Numbered from the stretch's first letter, positions 21,214 to 32,975 are shown. The stretch: DNA of 64,000 nt from Thalassia testudinum (GCA_037157565.1 JAZHRO010000055.1:44857001-44921000), one strand, 5' to 3'. Notes: generated by a model not told the origin, from the letters alone. Numbers and translations are program-made.

Positions 21214-22827
21214 TGATTGCGCAGCAATCATAGGTCTTAATTGACCTAAATTAGGCTAAGACTTGGCATAAGTTAGGGTAATCCATGCATGCATAAGCAT
21301 TAAAAGCACCTTTACCGCTTTCTTTTAGCTATGCATAAAATAATGCTATAATATATTGATTAGGTGCATTATGTCAATTACAGGTAATAAGCTTATCAGA
21401 AGCTAGATCTGAAGCTGGATCTAAAGCTGGATCTAAAGAATAAAGAATAACTGGTGTTGCAGTAGAGCTGGAGCAGAAGACCTAGATTAGATGTAGTAAA
21501 TAACAATGTAGGGGAGTTAAGGTATGCTATTCAATTAACTAGAAATAAAGCAATAAATTATGAAGAACTTAGGTCCATCCAAGTCCTAGGACAGCCTAGA
21601 AGCTTCCCCAAGCCTTAGCCACCCTTAGATTAGGTCACCGCACCCTAGGAAACCTTAAAATCCTAATTGTAGCCTCTATCTGGATGTCCAAATGAGTTAT
21701 AGGACATCCAGAACCCTTAGCCAACTCCCACACACCTTAAACCTACTTCTGTAGTACTATTGGATGTCCAGACACTTGGTCAGACGTCCAATTTCTGTAG
21801 AATACCCAAGATAGAACCTAGAAACCCTCCTGACTCTAATTGGACGTCTAGACAATAAGTCTGGACATCTAATTTTTCATTATAAGACGTCTGAAACTAT
21901 TGTTAGACGTCTAATACTGTCCTCCAGTTCCTATTTTGGAATTCAAGCCTTGATCTTGGATCTCTAGCCCCCTAAACCCAATTCTAACCACATAGGAACC
22001 TAAATTAAGGTGCCTTAACCCTAGTACATCACCTCTAGACCTACCTAAGGACTTAATTAGGTCCTCACTAAACTTAATTGACTTGGATCTTAGTCAATTC
22101 CATCAACCTATTCAATTGGACTCATTGAGTCCAATTGAGCCTTGATCTCAGCACGCACTGTCCAATTGGACTCAGTGAGAGTCCAATTGACCTAGACCCA
22201 ACTTAATTGAGTTATTTTACTCTCAACTAAGTTTTCACACACCCAATTAAACTTGTATTAAGTTTAATTTCACTTTACCTTAGTGAATTAGGGTTTACAA
22301 CCCTAATTTGAGACCTACCTTGACCTAAACCAACTAGAACCTAACCTAATCAACCTAGCCACCTAAGTTTCAACCCACACACACCATCCACATGAAAAAT
22401 ACCTAGCCTAGATCTCTCTAGAACTGTCTACCTTGTGTTGTTGCCTTGGTTGCTAAAACTAGCAACCAAGAGCCATTCAATTTTTAGATCCACATTTGGT
22501 GGATCTAAAAACCACCATCCATCCTCTCTCTCCCACTCTCCCACGGGCTCCCACCATAGGTCTCTCTAGAAAATTCCATAATTCTATAGAGAGCTTCCCT
22601 TGGTCTATAAAAAGACCTAAGGGGTGGCCATTTGCACCCATCCATCTCTTGGCTTTATTCACTTCCATTTAGGTTAGCTACATTCCACCTCCACGAGTTG
22701 CCTCACCATGGCCACCACCATCTCCATGCTAGGATGCTGGATCACCTCTCCAACCTCTCTCCAAGGGCTGACCTAAGCACCATTGGCTGCCCCTCCTCCT
22801 CTCAACCACTCAAAGGCCATCGGAGAC
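21214..22827 (+). repeat. 3' LTR of B, first part
   Basis: It matches 11946 onward, including the terminal hairpin, GACGTC motifs, hairpin chain and TATA box (about 22604-22612). It stops at GAGAC (22823-22827), the target duplication of element D. The 12-bp AGCTGGATCT repeat near 21400-21440 has one more unit than in the 5' LTR. Confidence 0.9.
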
Positions 22828-24268
22828 TGACTAGTCGATCTTTCGCTTTTAAGTCTTTTGTAGTTTAATGTGGTGGAAAAATCGACCAATCAATTTTTAA
22901 CAAGAAATAACCACTCGCAGAGGAGCGGGTCGTATCCACAGGGAGGCAATAATGTATTAAAATTCGTGCCACTTAAAAATGTTTGTTCGTAGTCAATTTG
23001 GACAAGAACCAAGCAAAGATTGCCTTTAGATTAAGGTTTAAGCAAGAAACAATACTGAAATGGCAATTATGAGAAACTACAGGATATTTTCCGCAATGCA
23101 GAGTCAATAAAATATGATTAAAATGTGGCAATGGCAGAAAATGTAAATTTTAATTGACGGTTTACTGTAGCAAAACAGGGGAATTTTTCCCCGTTGTCTT
23201 GCGCGACGAGGAGCCGATGGCTGGGTGCGGGAAGCTCGGAGGAGGTCCCTTGGACCAAGAGCTTCAAATCGGTGGTGGTGGCGAGTCGCGCAGTGGCCGA
23301 AGGTGGCCGGACGAGCTCCGGCGGAGGTGCTACTGGTGGCGGTCTACAGGCAGTTGTGCGTGGGTGGAGGGTCTGCGGAGGGCGTTGGCGCGGTTGGCGT
23401 GGGCGCGCAAGCTGCAGGCGCTTCTGCAAGCGCGGGCGGAGGCGTGCTCGGTGGGTCTGCGGCTGGCGTGTGCAGCTGGCGCTGCAGAGGTCTGCAGGCG
23501 CGGGGAAAGCGTGGCTGCGGTGGTCTGCAGGCGCGGGGAAATGGCTGCGGTTGAAGTGAGCGGGTAACTTCAGACGTTTGGGAAATTTCCCAGACGTCTT
23601 AAGTTACTGAGAGGGTGGCTGATCAGTAGCTCAGTGATGGTGGTCGGCGATGACGGCTAGGGGGATGCACGCTAAGGTGCTCACGGTGATGCGGCGAGCT
23701 CCGGAAGGCGGTGTGGCCTGCCACACCACACGCCCACGGTGATGGAGGCTCGTCGCCACAGTAGAGGCCGGCAGTGTGGAGTGGAAGAGAGAGGTTCTCT
23801 CTGCACAGTGGTGGGTCGGTGGCGGAGGCCTCCCGAGCTCGGCTGCCTCCCTCCTCGTTTTGTAGTGGCCTGCACACATTTGAAATCATCCACCCGACCA
23901 GATCCATCCCATCCGCTCCCACTTGAATGTGTTCTTCACTGCACCAGCCGTTCGTCGTTGGAGCGGCAGCCAGCCGTTCCTGCAAGAAGAAAAGAAAATA
24001 ATGTTAAAATATTAAGGCCATTTATATGCAGACCCTCAACTTTTATGTTAATAAAAATAATATACCTAATTGGTTATCTAATTAGATAAATGCCATTCTA
24101 AACTAATTCTAAATGTACTTAAAGTATGAATGCAATGCATGGATTATGTAATTAATTAAAACTATGAATTAATCTATTTACATCCTAATTTATACTAAAT
24201 AAATGTTAGAATTAACCTAATGTGTAGGAACTTAAATACTTAAATAGCCCACAATTATGAGCTAATCG
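22828..24268 (-). repeat. 3' LTR of D (1441 bp)
   Basis: It is very similar to 28638-30173 but lacks part of the 30-bp minisatellite present there. It contains the near-perfect palindrome 23572-23599 (one base changed) and an 8-bp hairpin at 23710-23727. Its GC-rich middle gives overlapping ORFs on both strands that I reject as genes. Confidence 0.9.
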
Positions 24269-24300
24269 AATACCCCATGCCTGGTTTTTGCTAGTCCCTA
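24269..24300 (-). other. Polypurine tract of D
   Basis: Minus strand: GGGACTAGCAAAAACCAGGCATGGGG just before the 3' LTR. Confidence 0.85.
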
Positions 24301-25368
24301 GCAAAATTAAGCGAAACCTAGCACTCTAAGTAGACTAGTCAACTCACTTAGTCTTCCTTCAGAAGCATATTAAGTTCAGGTTTTAGACCCAAGATTCCTA
24401 AGTAGTTGCTAAGTTACAGACTAGGTCGGCTAAAGACGAGTTGCAGGCACAAGTTTCCCTGATTTCTGACTCTACCCTAAAGTTTATTGATCCCTGAAAT
24501 TAAAGCATCCGTGCTTGTGCATTGGTCTGAGTTATTTGAGTTAAAGGAAAAAAAATTTTTATATATATACCCTTTTTTTTATTTTTTATTCTTCTAAGTC
24601 TAACCTCAGATCAGCTATCAACACGGTCTGTGTCGGATTCATTGTCCCCATTACCATACCTCGAAGGGTGCCTGGCTTTCGATGCTTCAAGATAGCACCG
24701 CCCATAACGACCCCAAGAACTCCTGGCAATCGACACTTCGAGATAGTATCGCCCATGGATTTCTTAAGCAAATTCAGGCCTATGGCAATCGGCACTTCGA
24801 GATAGGGCCGCCCATGGTACCTGAACCGCGCAATGCGCTTACATGCCCCCAGTAGGATGGATATCCTAAGAGACAAGCGCCGAGGAGGTAATATGTTACC
24901 ATCGCATCCTCAAGGTGAATATATACCCACCTCTCCTGCTGCGGGAACTCTTCCAATCAAAATGTGTTTTCAAGCCTTTCTTAAGTCAAAACTAAGAGAA
25001 CCAAATCTCTTTTCAGAAATTAAGTTAATTACCAGACCAAGTGTGTGAAATTTGGATGCTTGGGTTATAAGGACCCGTAAACCAAAAGGTAGAATAAGAC
25101 TCCAGGTACTACCCTACCTTTTAACTCAAACCCTAGCTTCCCTTCCTCAACCTCTTGAAGAATGGTCCACAACTTAACTCCTACTTAAGTTTTTAAGTCC
25201 ACAAAGGACCCTAAAGGTCTAAAGCTAGTAGCTTATTTAGCTTCTAAAGTTTGACCCTAGAATTAATTTAGTCTACGCTAGAGTTCTGATTTGCTTAAGA
25301 ATGCAGGACTTAGCCAGTTAAGCTCAAAACTTTTTTTTTTTTTTTGTGTACAAATGTATGCAATTATG
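24301..25368 (-). other. 3' noncoding region of D with triple repeat
   Basis: Positions 24640-24850 hold three units with an ATCTCGAAG or ATCTTGAAG core and the lead-in block also seen in X. The rest is AT-rich without a gene. The run of T at 25330-25346 is low complexity. Confidence 0.65.
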
Positions 25369-27366
25369 CTATGTATATCCCCAAGTACACCCCCCCATGC
25401 CTAAAATCTGCAATGTCCTCATTGCATAGAAGGATATTACCTGGGTCAGAGCTGGGCTGAATAACCGAAGAACCTGCAAATCAGGTTCAAGAATTGCAGA
25501 AATAGGCCCTAAAAGTGAGCAAAGCAAAGTTGTCTTAGAAAATAGGTAACCTAGGATGTTGGCGAGCTGATGATGAATCCCGATAGCAAATGCTCGCCCA
25601 ACTAAAATGGGAATGAAATCTTCCCAGGTCACCAGAAGAGGTTCTAAAGGATAAATAGGTAAAATAACCTCCAAAGGGGTAGGGGGAGGATGACAAGGAT
25701 CCTCCAAAAAGAATGGGGAAGGAATGGTATAGAGATAAACCCCCAGGGTCATGGACTGACTAAAGAAATCATCAATCCATACCCGATACTCCATTACAGG
25801 AAATATTGGTCTGTTAAGCCCCCTAGTCAAAACAAAAGTGAGCAATTCTCTAAGGCAAGGATCGTCTAGGGTGTCCAAGTTACGAGGTTGTGGGATGGCC
25901 ATAAGATCTAGGTTGGGTTTAATCAGCTCGGTGTCCATCCTAAACACTCTTTCTAAATCCTCAATTTCATCCCTAGCATTCCTTGCACCATCACATGTAT
26001 CTTCCTGCTCTTCATCAGGAGTCACAATTTCGCTTTCAGATATAAGCGAATCAAAGGGTGACTTCGAAGTGAATGAAGGCAGGTTGGAAGCAACAGATCT
26101 AGGGATTATCCTATCAATGTCATCCCCGGGTTTTTGTTCTTTACTCAAATCTTCCCCGGAGTCTATATGTGAATCCACATAAATCTTAGAAATTGCTTCC
26201 AAATTTTCCATCATTTTATCATGAGGAGAAATATCATCAATGGGTGTACTAAGGAAACCTAATTTGGTCAAATTTGTGACATCCTCAGGGGCTAACTCTT
26301 TAAATAAGACATAATCACCCTTAGTGTCACTCCAAATCTTGACTGTAGGTTCCTCATATAATTCGTCTTCCTCCTCATCGCACAATTCATCATGTACCCG
26401 AGGTCTAGAATCATTTAATATCTCAGCAGATCCCCTAGGGTGCTCTATCTGAGGTAAATGGTTTACACTGGTTACATCAGACTCCTCAGATAGGTCAATT
26501 TCTTTAGGGTTAGGTTCCCTAAGGGTGGGTTTGAGTTCCATATCGTGATCAGAAGGGAGGGTAGGATTAACAACTTGACTTTGACCCACTTCATCAAATG
26601 TCACGAAAATACTATCATCTGGGTCGAGGTCTTCCAATGGTACCATCATTCCCTTCTTTTGACTCCAATATAATTCAGGTGGATACTCAACCTTATCATC
26701 ATCTTCCTCGGGTTGCCACCTTTCTTCATCCAATGCATAGCTACTGTCATGTGTATTTTCCTCCCACCTAAAGTATAGATCTCTCAAGGAAGTGTTATCT
26801 AATGGGGAGGTTTCAAAATCGATCCTCAAAAAGTAGCTATTCTCCCTAGAATTTCCCTCCAACTTAAAGTGTAGCTCTCCCACGGGAGATGCATCTGTTG
26901 TAGAGGGGTGTACATCATCCTCAATGGGGTAGATTGAGTGGCTAATTTCATATCTTTCTTGTTGGCCTGCTCTCAAAGATTCTCTTAACAATTCACTCAT
27001 TTCATTTTGCATTTTCTGTATTTCCATCTTCAAAGAGGAGAGGTCATTTCTATCATAAGAGAAGTCAGGCTCAGGCTTATAGTACCCAGGAGTGTTTGTC
27101 CAACCATTATAAGTTTTCAGGGAGGGTGGGTTGGGTATTTCTTTGGTATGTGGGATATTGGGCAAAGCAAATCCCGCTCCTGAGTTCTGCTCACTAATTT
27201 GGGGCTTAACTAGGCCAATACTTCTATAATAGGAGTAAAACGGATCCTAATGATTGTCATTATGTCCATCAAGGAATGGACCATCTCGGCGTCTGGGATC
27301 GAAGGATGCAGAGTGGGGGTAAGGGTGTGGGCAAGATGTGAAAGGATGAAAATCAATGTGGTCCAT
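25369..27366 (-). CDS. Acidic ORF of D, unknown protein, nearly intact (665 codons, one TAG)
   Basis: I do not recognise the family. The frame is open from ATG 27366 (MDHIDFHPF) to the stop at 25369, except for one TAG at 27249-27247. The uninterrupted part is 598 codons ending at the same stop. Visible parts: a Pro/Tyr-rich N-terminus (HPYPHSASFDP, NTPGYYKPEPDF); a short Met-rich coiled-coil-like segment (KMEIQKMQNEMSELL); an acidic middle with PPELYWSQKKGMMVPLEDLD and VKIWSDTKGDYVLFKELAPE; and a hydrophobic C-terminal part with YRVWIDDFF, LEDPCHPPP, GIHHQLANILGYLF and LEPDL. H encodes the same motifs in the same order (YWSQ..G.MVPLEDLDP, KIWS...G.YLLFEDLPPED, WRVWID, LEDPCYPP, LHHQLANICGYLF, LEPDL), so the protein is conserved. 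It could be a diverged env-like or Gag-like product, or a trans-mobilisation factor; this is open. Confidence 0.75.
25385..25430 (-). other. Internal polypurine-like motif of D
   Basis: Minus strand: ATGAGGACATTGCAG followed by TTAGGCATGGGGGGGTGT. It overlaps the 3' end of the ORF and lies about 1.1 kb before the true polypurine tract. Confidence 0.65.
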
Positions 27367-28617
27367 TCTAACTCACACTTCAATCAGAATTCCCCAAGCA
27401 AGACACAATTCAGAAAGGACCTTTTAGGTCTTTCCCAATTTAGGCTTTTGATTTTAAGTCAGATTGCAAGTGACAATACAATTTGTTCAGTCAATTTACG
27501 TGCCTATTGCCAACCTACGGTTCGCCTAAGAAGACCTAGTTGGAGCTTAGGTGTTCTTCCCTAAATTTCAAATGGTCAAGTAAATCCAAAGACGGAAGAT
27601 CGACGGATGCAGGTAGGCCTAAGCCTTCCTTTGAAGCTGTGCTTTCGCGGTGCTCCTCAACTACCCCCAAAAATCCATGACAGGGTATCCCCCTCTTTGG
27701 ATTTACAAAACCTTTGATCTCAAGTTCCGAACACTTCAGAATCCAATGAAAGGAGGGCTCTTGTCCTAGTATTTCCAAACCTAAGGAGTGTCTAGAAGCG
27801 TGCCGTGGTGCAAGTGAAATAAGTGTGCATACACCGTCAAAGATTTTGAACTTTGAATCGCACGCCAAGTTTGAAAATCAAATCCTTGGTTTTTAAAATG
27901 TCCTTCCTTTAATTAGTCCTTTTTCTAAAAAAAATGTGACCACTTGTTAGATCGCTTCAAGACAAACTTTGTGGTCTTTGCATTAAATCCTAAATGCAAT
28001 GCGTGATCAAAAATAGGATGCAAAGTAAGCGAATACGTACCTTGCCTCCAGCAATCTTCGATGCAAAAATGCACGCAATGCAGAAAAGCAAATCTAGAGG
28101 CTGCTCATACAGACCTAAATGGTTCGTCCAAGGGCAGGCAGCTTCTAGCAGGCAGCTCGTTTTTTTTTTTTTTCTTTTTCTATTTTTTTTTTAGAACTAC
28201 TTATGCACAAGCAAATAAAAGAAATAATAAAAAAAATAAACCTAAATCTAAAGAAAAGGGAACAGACTCCCAAAAATTACCCAACACGGGCCCAAAACAA
28301 AATCGGGGAACAAACCCCTCAAAATATGCCCCAGAACAAGGGTTTCAAACTAACTGTAATGAAAAATTAAGTCTACAATCTTAATTCTATTCTAATTAAA
28401 CTAATGACTAAATGGTGTCCGTCGCGTCCTCGTCCTTCTCCTCCATTTAAAAATGGCTCGCCCAATTCTCGTCTGGCGACGTCAAGGGTCGCCTCTCACA
28501 CTGGCTGATTCTTGCACAAATTTTCTCGCACAGAAAAGAAAATAATGAATTGTCAAATCTCTGTGCAATTGACAAATAATCAAAATAAAATTAGGCGAAA
28601 TTATTGCGTCTGTTGCC
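27367..28617 (-). other. Leader of D, noncoding
   Basis: No gag or other recognised coding sequence between primer site and ORF. There is a T/A-rich run at 28160-28260 and otherwise nothing I can name. Confidence 0.55.
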
Positions 28618-28635
28618 TCCCCGGCAACGGCGCCA
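28618..28635 (-). other. Primer binding site of D (tRNA-Asp)
   Basis: Minus strand TGGCGCCGTTGCCGGGGA, an exact complement of the plant tRNA-Asp 3' end, two bases from the LTR. Confidence 0.95.
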
Positions 28636-29321
28636 TTTGACTAGTCGATCTTTCGCTTTTAAGTCGTTTGTAGTTTAATGTGGTGGAAAAATCGACCAAT
28701 CAATTTTTAACAAGAAATAACCACTCGCAGAGGAGCGGGTCGTATCCACAGGGAGGCAATAACGTATTAAAATTTGCGCCACTTAAAAATGTTTGTTCGT
28801 AGTCAATTTGGACAAGAACCAAGCCAAGATTGCCTTTAGATTAAGGTTTAAGCAAGAAACAATGCTGAAATGGCAATTATGAGAAACTATAGGATATTTT
28901 CCGCAATACAGAGTCAATAAAATATGATTAAAATGTGGCAATGGGAGAAAATGTAAATTTTAATTGACGGTTTACTATAGCAAAACAGGGGAATTTTTCC
29001 CCGTTGTCTTGCGCGACGAGGAGCCGATGGCCGGGCGCGGGAAGCTCGGAGGAGGTCCCTTGGACCAAGAGCTTCGAATCGATGGTGGCGGCAAGTCGCG
29101 CGGCAGCCGGAGGTGGCCGGACGAGCTCCGACGGAGGTTCTGCTGGTGGCGGTCTGCACGCGGTTGTGCGTGGGTGGAGGGTCTGCGGAGGGTGCTGGCG
29201 CGGTTGGCGTGGGCGCGCAAGCTGCAGGCGCTTCTGCAAGCGCGGGCGGAGGTGTGCTCGGTGGGTCTGCAGCTGGCGTGTGCGGCTGGCGCTGCGGAGG
29301 TCTGCAGGCGCAGGGAAAGCG

Positions 29322-29455
29322 TGGCTGCGGTGGTCTGCAGGTGCGGTTGGAGGCATGGCTGCGGTGGTCTGCAGGTGCGTGGAGATGGCTGCGGTGGTCT
29401 GCAGGCGCATGGAGATGGCTGCGGTGGTCTGCAGGCGTGGGGAAATGGCTGCGGT
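29322..29455. repeat. 30-bp minisatellite in 5' LTR of D
   Basis: About four units built on GGCTGCGGTGGTCTGCAGG followed by CGCATGGAGAT or a variant. The left LTR has fewer units, so copies were gained or lost after insertion. Confidence 0.85.
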
Positions 29456-29475
29456 GGAAGTGAGCGGGTAACTTC

Positions 29476-29503
29476 AGACGTCTGGGAAATTTCCCAGACG
29501 TCT
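29476..29503. repeat. Perfect 28-bp palindrome in 5' LTR of D
   Basis: AGACGTCTGGGAAA followed by its exact complement, with no loop. It combines two AGACGTCT sites with a GGGAAATTTCCC centre. The left LTR (23572-23599) has one C-to-T change. Confidence 0.95.
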
Positions 29504-30173
29504 TAAGTTACTGAGAGGGTGGCTGATCAGTAGCTCAGTGATGGTGGTCGGCGATGACAGCTAGGGGGATGCACGCTAAGGTGCTCACGGTGATGCAGCG
29601 AGCTCCGGATGGCGGTGTGGCTTGTCACACCACACGCCCACGATGATGGAGGCTCGTCGCCACAGTAGAGGCCGGCAGTGTGGAGTGGAAGAGAGAGGTT
29701 CTCTCTACACAGTGGTGGGTCGGTGGCGGAGGCCTCCCGAGCTCGGCTGCCTCCCTCCTCCTTTTGTAGTGGCCTGCACACATTTGAAATCATCCACCCG
29801 ACCAGATCCATCACATCCGCTCGCACTTGAATGGGTTCTTCACTGCACCAGCCGTTCGTCGTTGGAGCGGCAGCCAGCCGTTCCTGCAAGAAGAAAAGAA
29901 AAAAATGTTAAAATATTAGGGCCATTTATATACAGACCCTCAACTTTTATGTTAATAAAAACAATATACCTAATTGGTTATCTAATTAGATAAATGCTAT
30001 TCTAAACTAATTCTAAATGTACTTAAAGTATGAATGCAATGCATGGATTATGTAATTAAATTAAAACTATGAATTAATCTATTTACATCCTAATTTATAC
30101 TAAATAAATGTTAGAATTAACCTAATGTGTAGGCACTTAAATACTTAAATAGCCCACAATTATGGGCTAATCA

Positions 30174-30745
30174 GAGACCACCTCCGAATACCCTTATTTC
30201 TGCTAGATTAGTAGCTTAGTTCTTCGAAGTTTACATGCTTTTATTTACTACTTAGTAGTATAGCTCTTTACTCTCCCCCAATGATGCATGCAAAATCCCC
30301 CTATAGATTCCTATATGCGATCGTTTTCTGTTAGCTAGATGGATGTTTTTAAGGTTTTCTCTATAAGCTTTCCACTTGTTCCATGCTGCAAACACTCTCT
30401 TGAATGAATGAAAGAAAAGTTTCTATATATATATGTCTATGTGTTGAGAATCACCATGAGCTTGTTGCAATATATTTTGTGTGATTAAAGTTTCCTGCTT
30501 TTACTTTCTGATATTCTAGCAACTAAGCATGTCATGTTTAAATACGTAATAACCGTAAACCGCCATGCGATTTTACGCAAGTAGAGCTAGAAAAGATTGA
30601 TTTCAGATTTGCATAAACGCCTCCCAGAGACGAACGACCGGGACTCAAAGTCTCGTTATCTTTAGAAATTATTTTTGATGAGCATTTAGCACGACTATAC
30701 TACGATTTCCGACGACTTTAAAATGTGCGAAAATGGCTTCTGTCA
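30174..30745 (+). repeat. 3' LTR of B, second part
   Basis: It resumes with the duplicated GAGAC and matches 13535-14109 of the 5' LTR to its end in TTCTGTCA. Confidence 0.92.
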
Positions 30746-31809
30746 CCTATGGAACCTTTGCTTTCTATAGGATGCCATTTGGCTTATGCAATGCACTCGC
30801 GACTTTTCAAAGGTGTATGTTAGCCATATTCTCTGACATGGTGGGAGAGTTTATGGAAGTCTTCATGGATGATTTCTTTATTTTCGAAGAATCATTTGTT
30901 TCTTGCCTGGCTAATCTTGAAACAATCCTTAAAAGATGCATCAAAACAAGACTGGTCCTTAGGTGGGAAAAGAGTCAATTCATGACACAAGAAGGCAACG
31001 TCTTGGGTCATGTAATCTCTAAATGGGGAATTGAAGTTGACAAAGCTAAGGTTGATGCTATCTCTAAACTTCCTCCTCCCACGTCTACCAAGCAAATTTG
31101 ATCATTTCTTGGTCATGTGGGGTTCTATAGGAGGTTCATCAAGGACTTCTCTAAGGTTGCTCGCCCTCTGAGCAACCTTCTCACCAAAGATACACTGTTT
31201 GATTTCAAAGAATCATGCCATAAGGCATTTGACTTTCTTAAAATGGCAGTCACTTGTGCTCCGGTGTTCCAACCACCGGTTTGGATAGCCCCATTCGAGA
31301 TCATGACCGACGCTTCTGATTATGCAATCAGAGCTGTTTTGGGTCAGAATATTGATAGGAAGCCCTCTGTCATTTACTATGCTAGCAAAACTCTGGACAA
31401 GGCCGAGAGGAATTATACTGTTACTGAGAAGGAATTGCTAGTTGTAGTATTTACTTTAGAGAAATTTAGGGCTTATCTCTTAGGGTCTCATGTCATAATA
31501 TATACCGATCACTCAACCTTGAGACATCTCTTGGCCAAAAAGGATGCCAAACCCCAGCTTATTCGACGGATTCTTCTGCTTTAAGAATTTGATCTTGAAA
31601 TCAAAGATAAATCTGAGGCACAGAATGTGGTGGTGGATCATATTTTGAGACTTCTGAGTGATTCTTCTCGTCTAGATATTCCGATTATTGATACTTTTCT
31701 GGACGAGACTATCCTTGCAGTATCAGATGTCCAAACTCCGTGGTTTGCAGACATCATAAATTATTCGGCCGTTGGTCAAATCCCTCAAGATTGGACCAAG
31801 AAAGAATGA
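30746..31809 (+). pseudogene. pol: RT C-terminal part and RNase H of Z
   Basis: Begins at PYGTFAFYRMPFGLCNA. The RT active site is EVFMDDF, with Met-Asp-Asp as in Athila. Then come RWEKSQF, LGHVISKWGIEVD, the connection [16 protein letters not shown], and RNase H with [20 protein letters not shown] and [18 protein letters not shown]. Stops: TGA in place of Arg near 31099, TAA in place of Gln near 31582. Both fit C-to-T decay. The frame is lost near 31790-31810, before the integrase. Confidence 0.9.
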
Positions 31810-32975
31810 GAGACTCAAATCTGAGGCCAAATATTACTTCTGGGAGGACCCTGAACTGTACCGCATCGGCTCTGATCAGATTATTTGCCGATGTGTTTGG
31901 AGAATGAATTCAAAAGATACTCGAGTTCTGCCATGCATCTGCATGTGGTGGACATTTCTCCGGGAAAAAGATGGCTGCAAAAATTTTGCAATCTGGATTC
32001 TATTGGCCATCTTTATTCAAGGATGCCCAGGAATTCTCGAGGTCATGTTCTCGATGCCAGGCACTTGGGAGCATAACCAAGAGAGATATGATGCCTCTAA
32101 ACCCGATTCTTCCCGTCGAAATCTTTAACGTTTGGGGCATCGATTTCATGGGACCCTTCCTCCCTTCATTTGGACACCAACAAATTCTCATCGCTGTTGA
32201 TTACGTGTCCAAGTGGATCGAGGCTATTCCCACCTGAACCAATGACCATAAGGTGGTCATTGATTTCGTCAAGAAGAACATCTTCAGTCGGTTCGAGATT
32301 CCGAGGGCCATCATCAACGATGGTGGTACTCACTTCACTAATTCCCAGTTCCGTAATTTACTCACAAAATATGGGGTAAATCACAGAATCTCCACGATCA
32401 AGAATATTCTTCAGAAGATGGTTAGGCCTGATCGTAAAGACTGGACTCAAAAGCTTGAGGATGCTCTTTGGGCCTACCATACAGCGTACAAAATGCTTAT
32501 CAGCATGTCACCATTTCGTCTGGTGTATGGAAAGGCATGCCATTTATCTGTAGAAATTGAACATAGGGCATTCTAGGCAATCAAGCAATGTAATCTGGAT
32601 TTGAGTTTAGCTAGAAAGACCAAGAAACTCCAACTACCTGAGTTGGAGGAGCTTAGAAATGACGCATATGCGAATACCAACATCTATAAGGCTCGGACCA
32701 AAGCTCTTCATGACCAATTGATATCCCACACGAGCTTTGAGCCAAACCAGAAGGTCTGGCTCTTTGATTCTCGACTTAAGCTCTTTCCCAGCAAACTTAG
32801 ATCAAAATGGAATGACCCGTTCATCATCGATCAAATATTTCCAAACGGGGTCGTTCAGATCTCTGACCCAAAGATGGGTAATTCATTTAAAGTCAACGGT
32901 CAATGTCTGAAGCCTTTTATTGACCGTATTATTCTAGAACCCATCTCAGACATGGTTGCTCTAATCACATTATGA
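31810..32975 (+). pseudogene. pol: Integrase of Z, catalytic Glu segment deleted
   Basis: The zinc-binding region is split by frameshifts (CHASACGGHF in one frame, then SRSCSRCQALG). The core follows with WGIDFMGPF (first Asp) and [13 protein letters not shown] (second Asp). Between NHRIST and the [13 protein letters not shown] segment the family normally has about 15 residues, including the catalytic Glu; here they are missing in frame near 32395. Stops at about 32236 (TGA) and 32574 (TAG for Trp). The C-terminal part (LPELEELRNDAY, QKVWLFDSRLKLFPSKLRSKW) is open to 32975. The protein cannot be active. Confidence 0.88.

Larger units (their letters stand above)
22828..30173 (-). mobile_element. 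Element D, complete non-autonomous LTR retrotransposon with acidic ORF
   Basis: It is flanked by exact GAGAC duplications (22823-22827, 30174-30178). On the minus strand: 5' LTR 30173-28638, primer site 28635-28618, leader, acidic ORF 27366-25369, internal purine motif, 3' noncoding region, polypurine tract 24300-24269, and 3' LTR 24268-22828. It has no gag or pol. It inserted into the 3' LTR of B, about 220 bp after the TATA box. The two LTRs are very similar and the ORF has a single stop, so this is one of the younger insertions. Confidence 0.93.
28638..30173 (-). repeat. 5' LTR of D (1536 bp)
   Basis: On the minus strand it begins TGATTAGCCCATAATTGTGG (stem AGCCCA/TGGGCT) and ends GATCGACTAGTCA. 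A weak TATA-like site (CTACAAAAGG, minus strand) is near 29762-29771. It contains the perfect 28-bp palindrome at 29476-29503 and the minisatellite 29322-29455. Confidence 0.92.
11946..30745 (+). mobile_element. Element B, non-autonomous LTR retrotransposon with acidic ORF, split by D
   Basis: The target duplication CCTAT is exact on both sides (11941-11945, 30746-30750). Order: 5' LTR 11946-14109, primer site, long AT-rich leader, acidic ORF (interrupted by a copia solo LTR), internal purine motif, 3' noncoding region, polypurine tract, and 3' LTR split by element D (21214-22827 and 30174-30745). There is no gag, protease, RT or integrase. F is a second copy of the same family. Confidence 0.88.

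Noticed and set aside
28618..28635. tRNA-Asp-like sequences (also 3184, 39577, 55906) as tRNA genes
   Set aside because: Only the complement of the 3' end is present, next to an LTR end, so these are primer binding sites.
28964..29506. 180-aa Gly/Trp/Cys-rich ORF in the D LTR
   Set aside because: It is produced by the 30-bp minisatellite, and the other LTR has a different length and different ORF ends.
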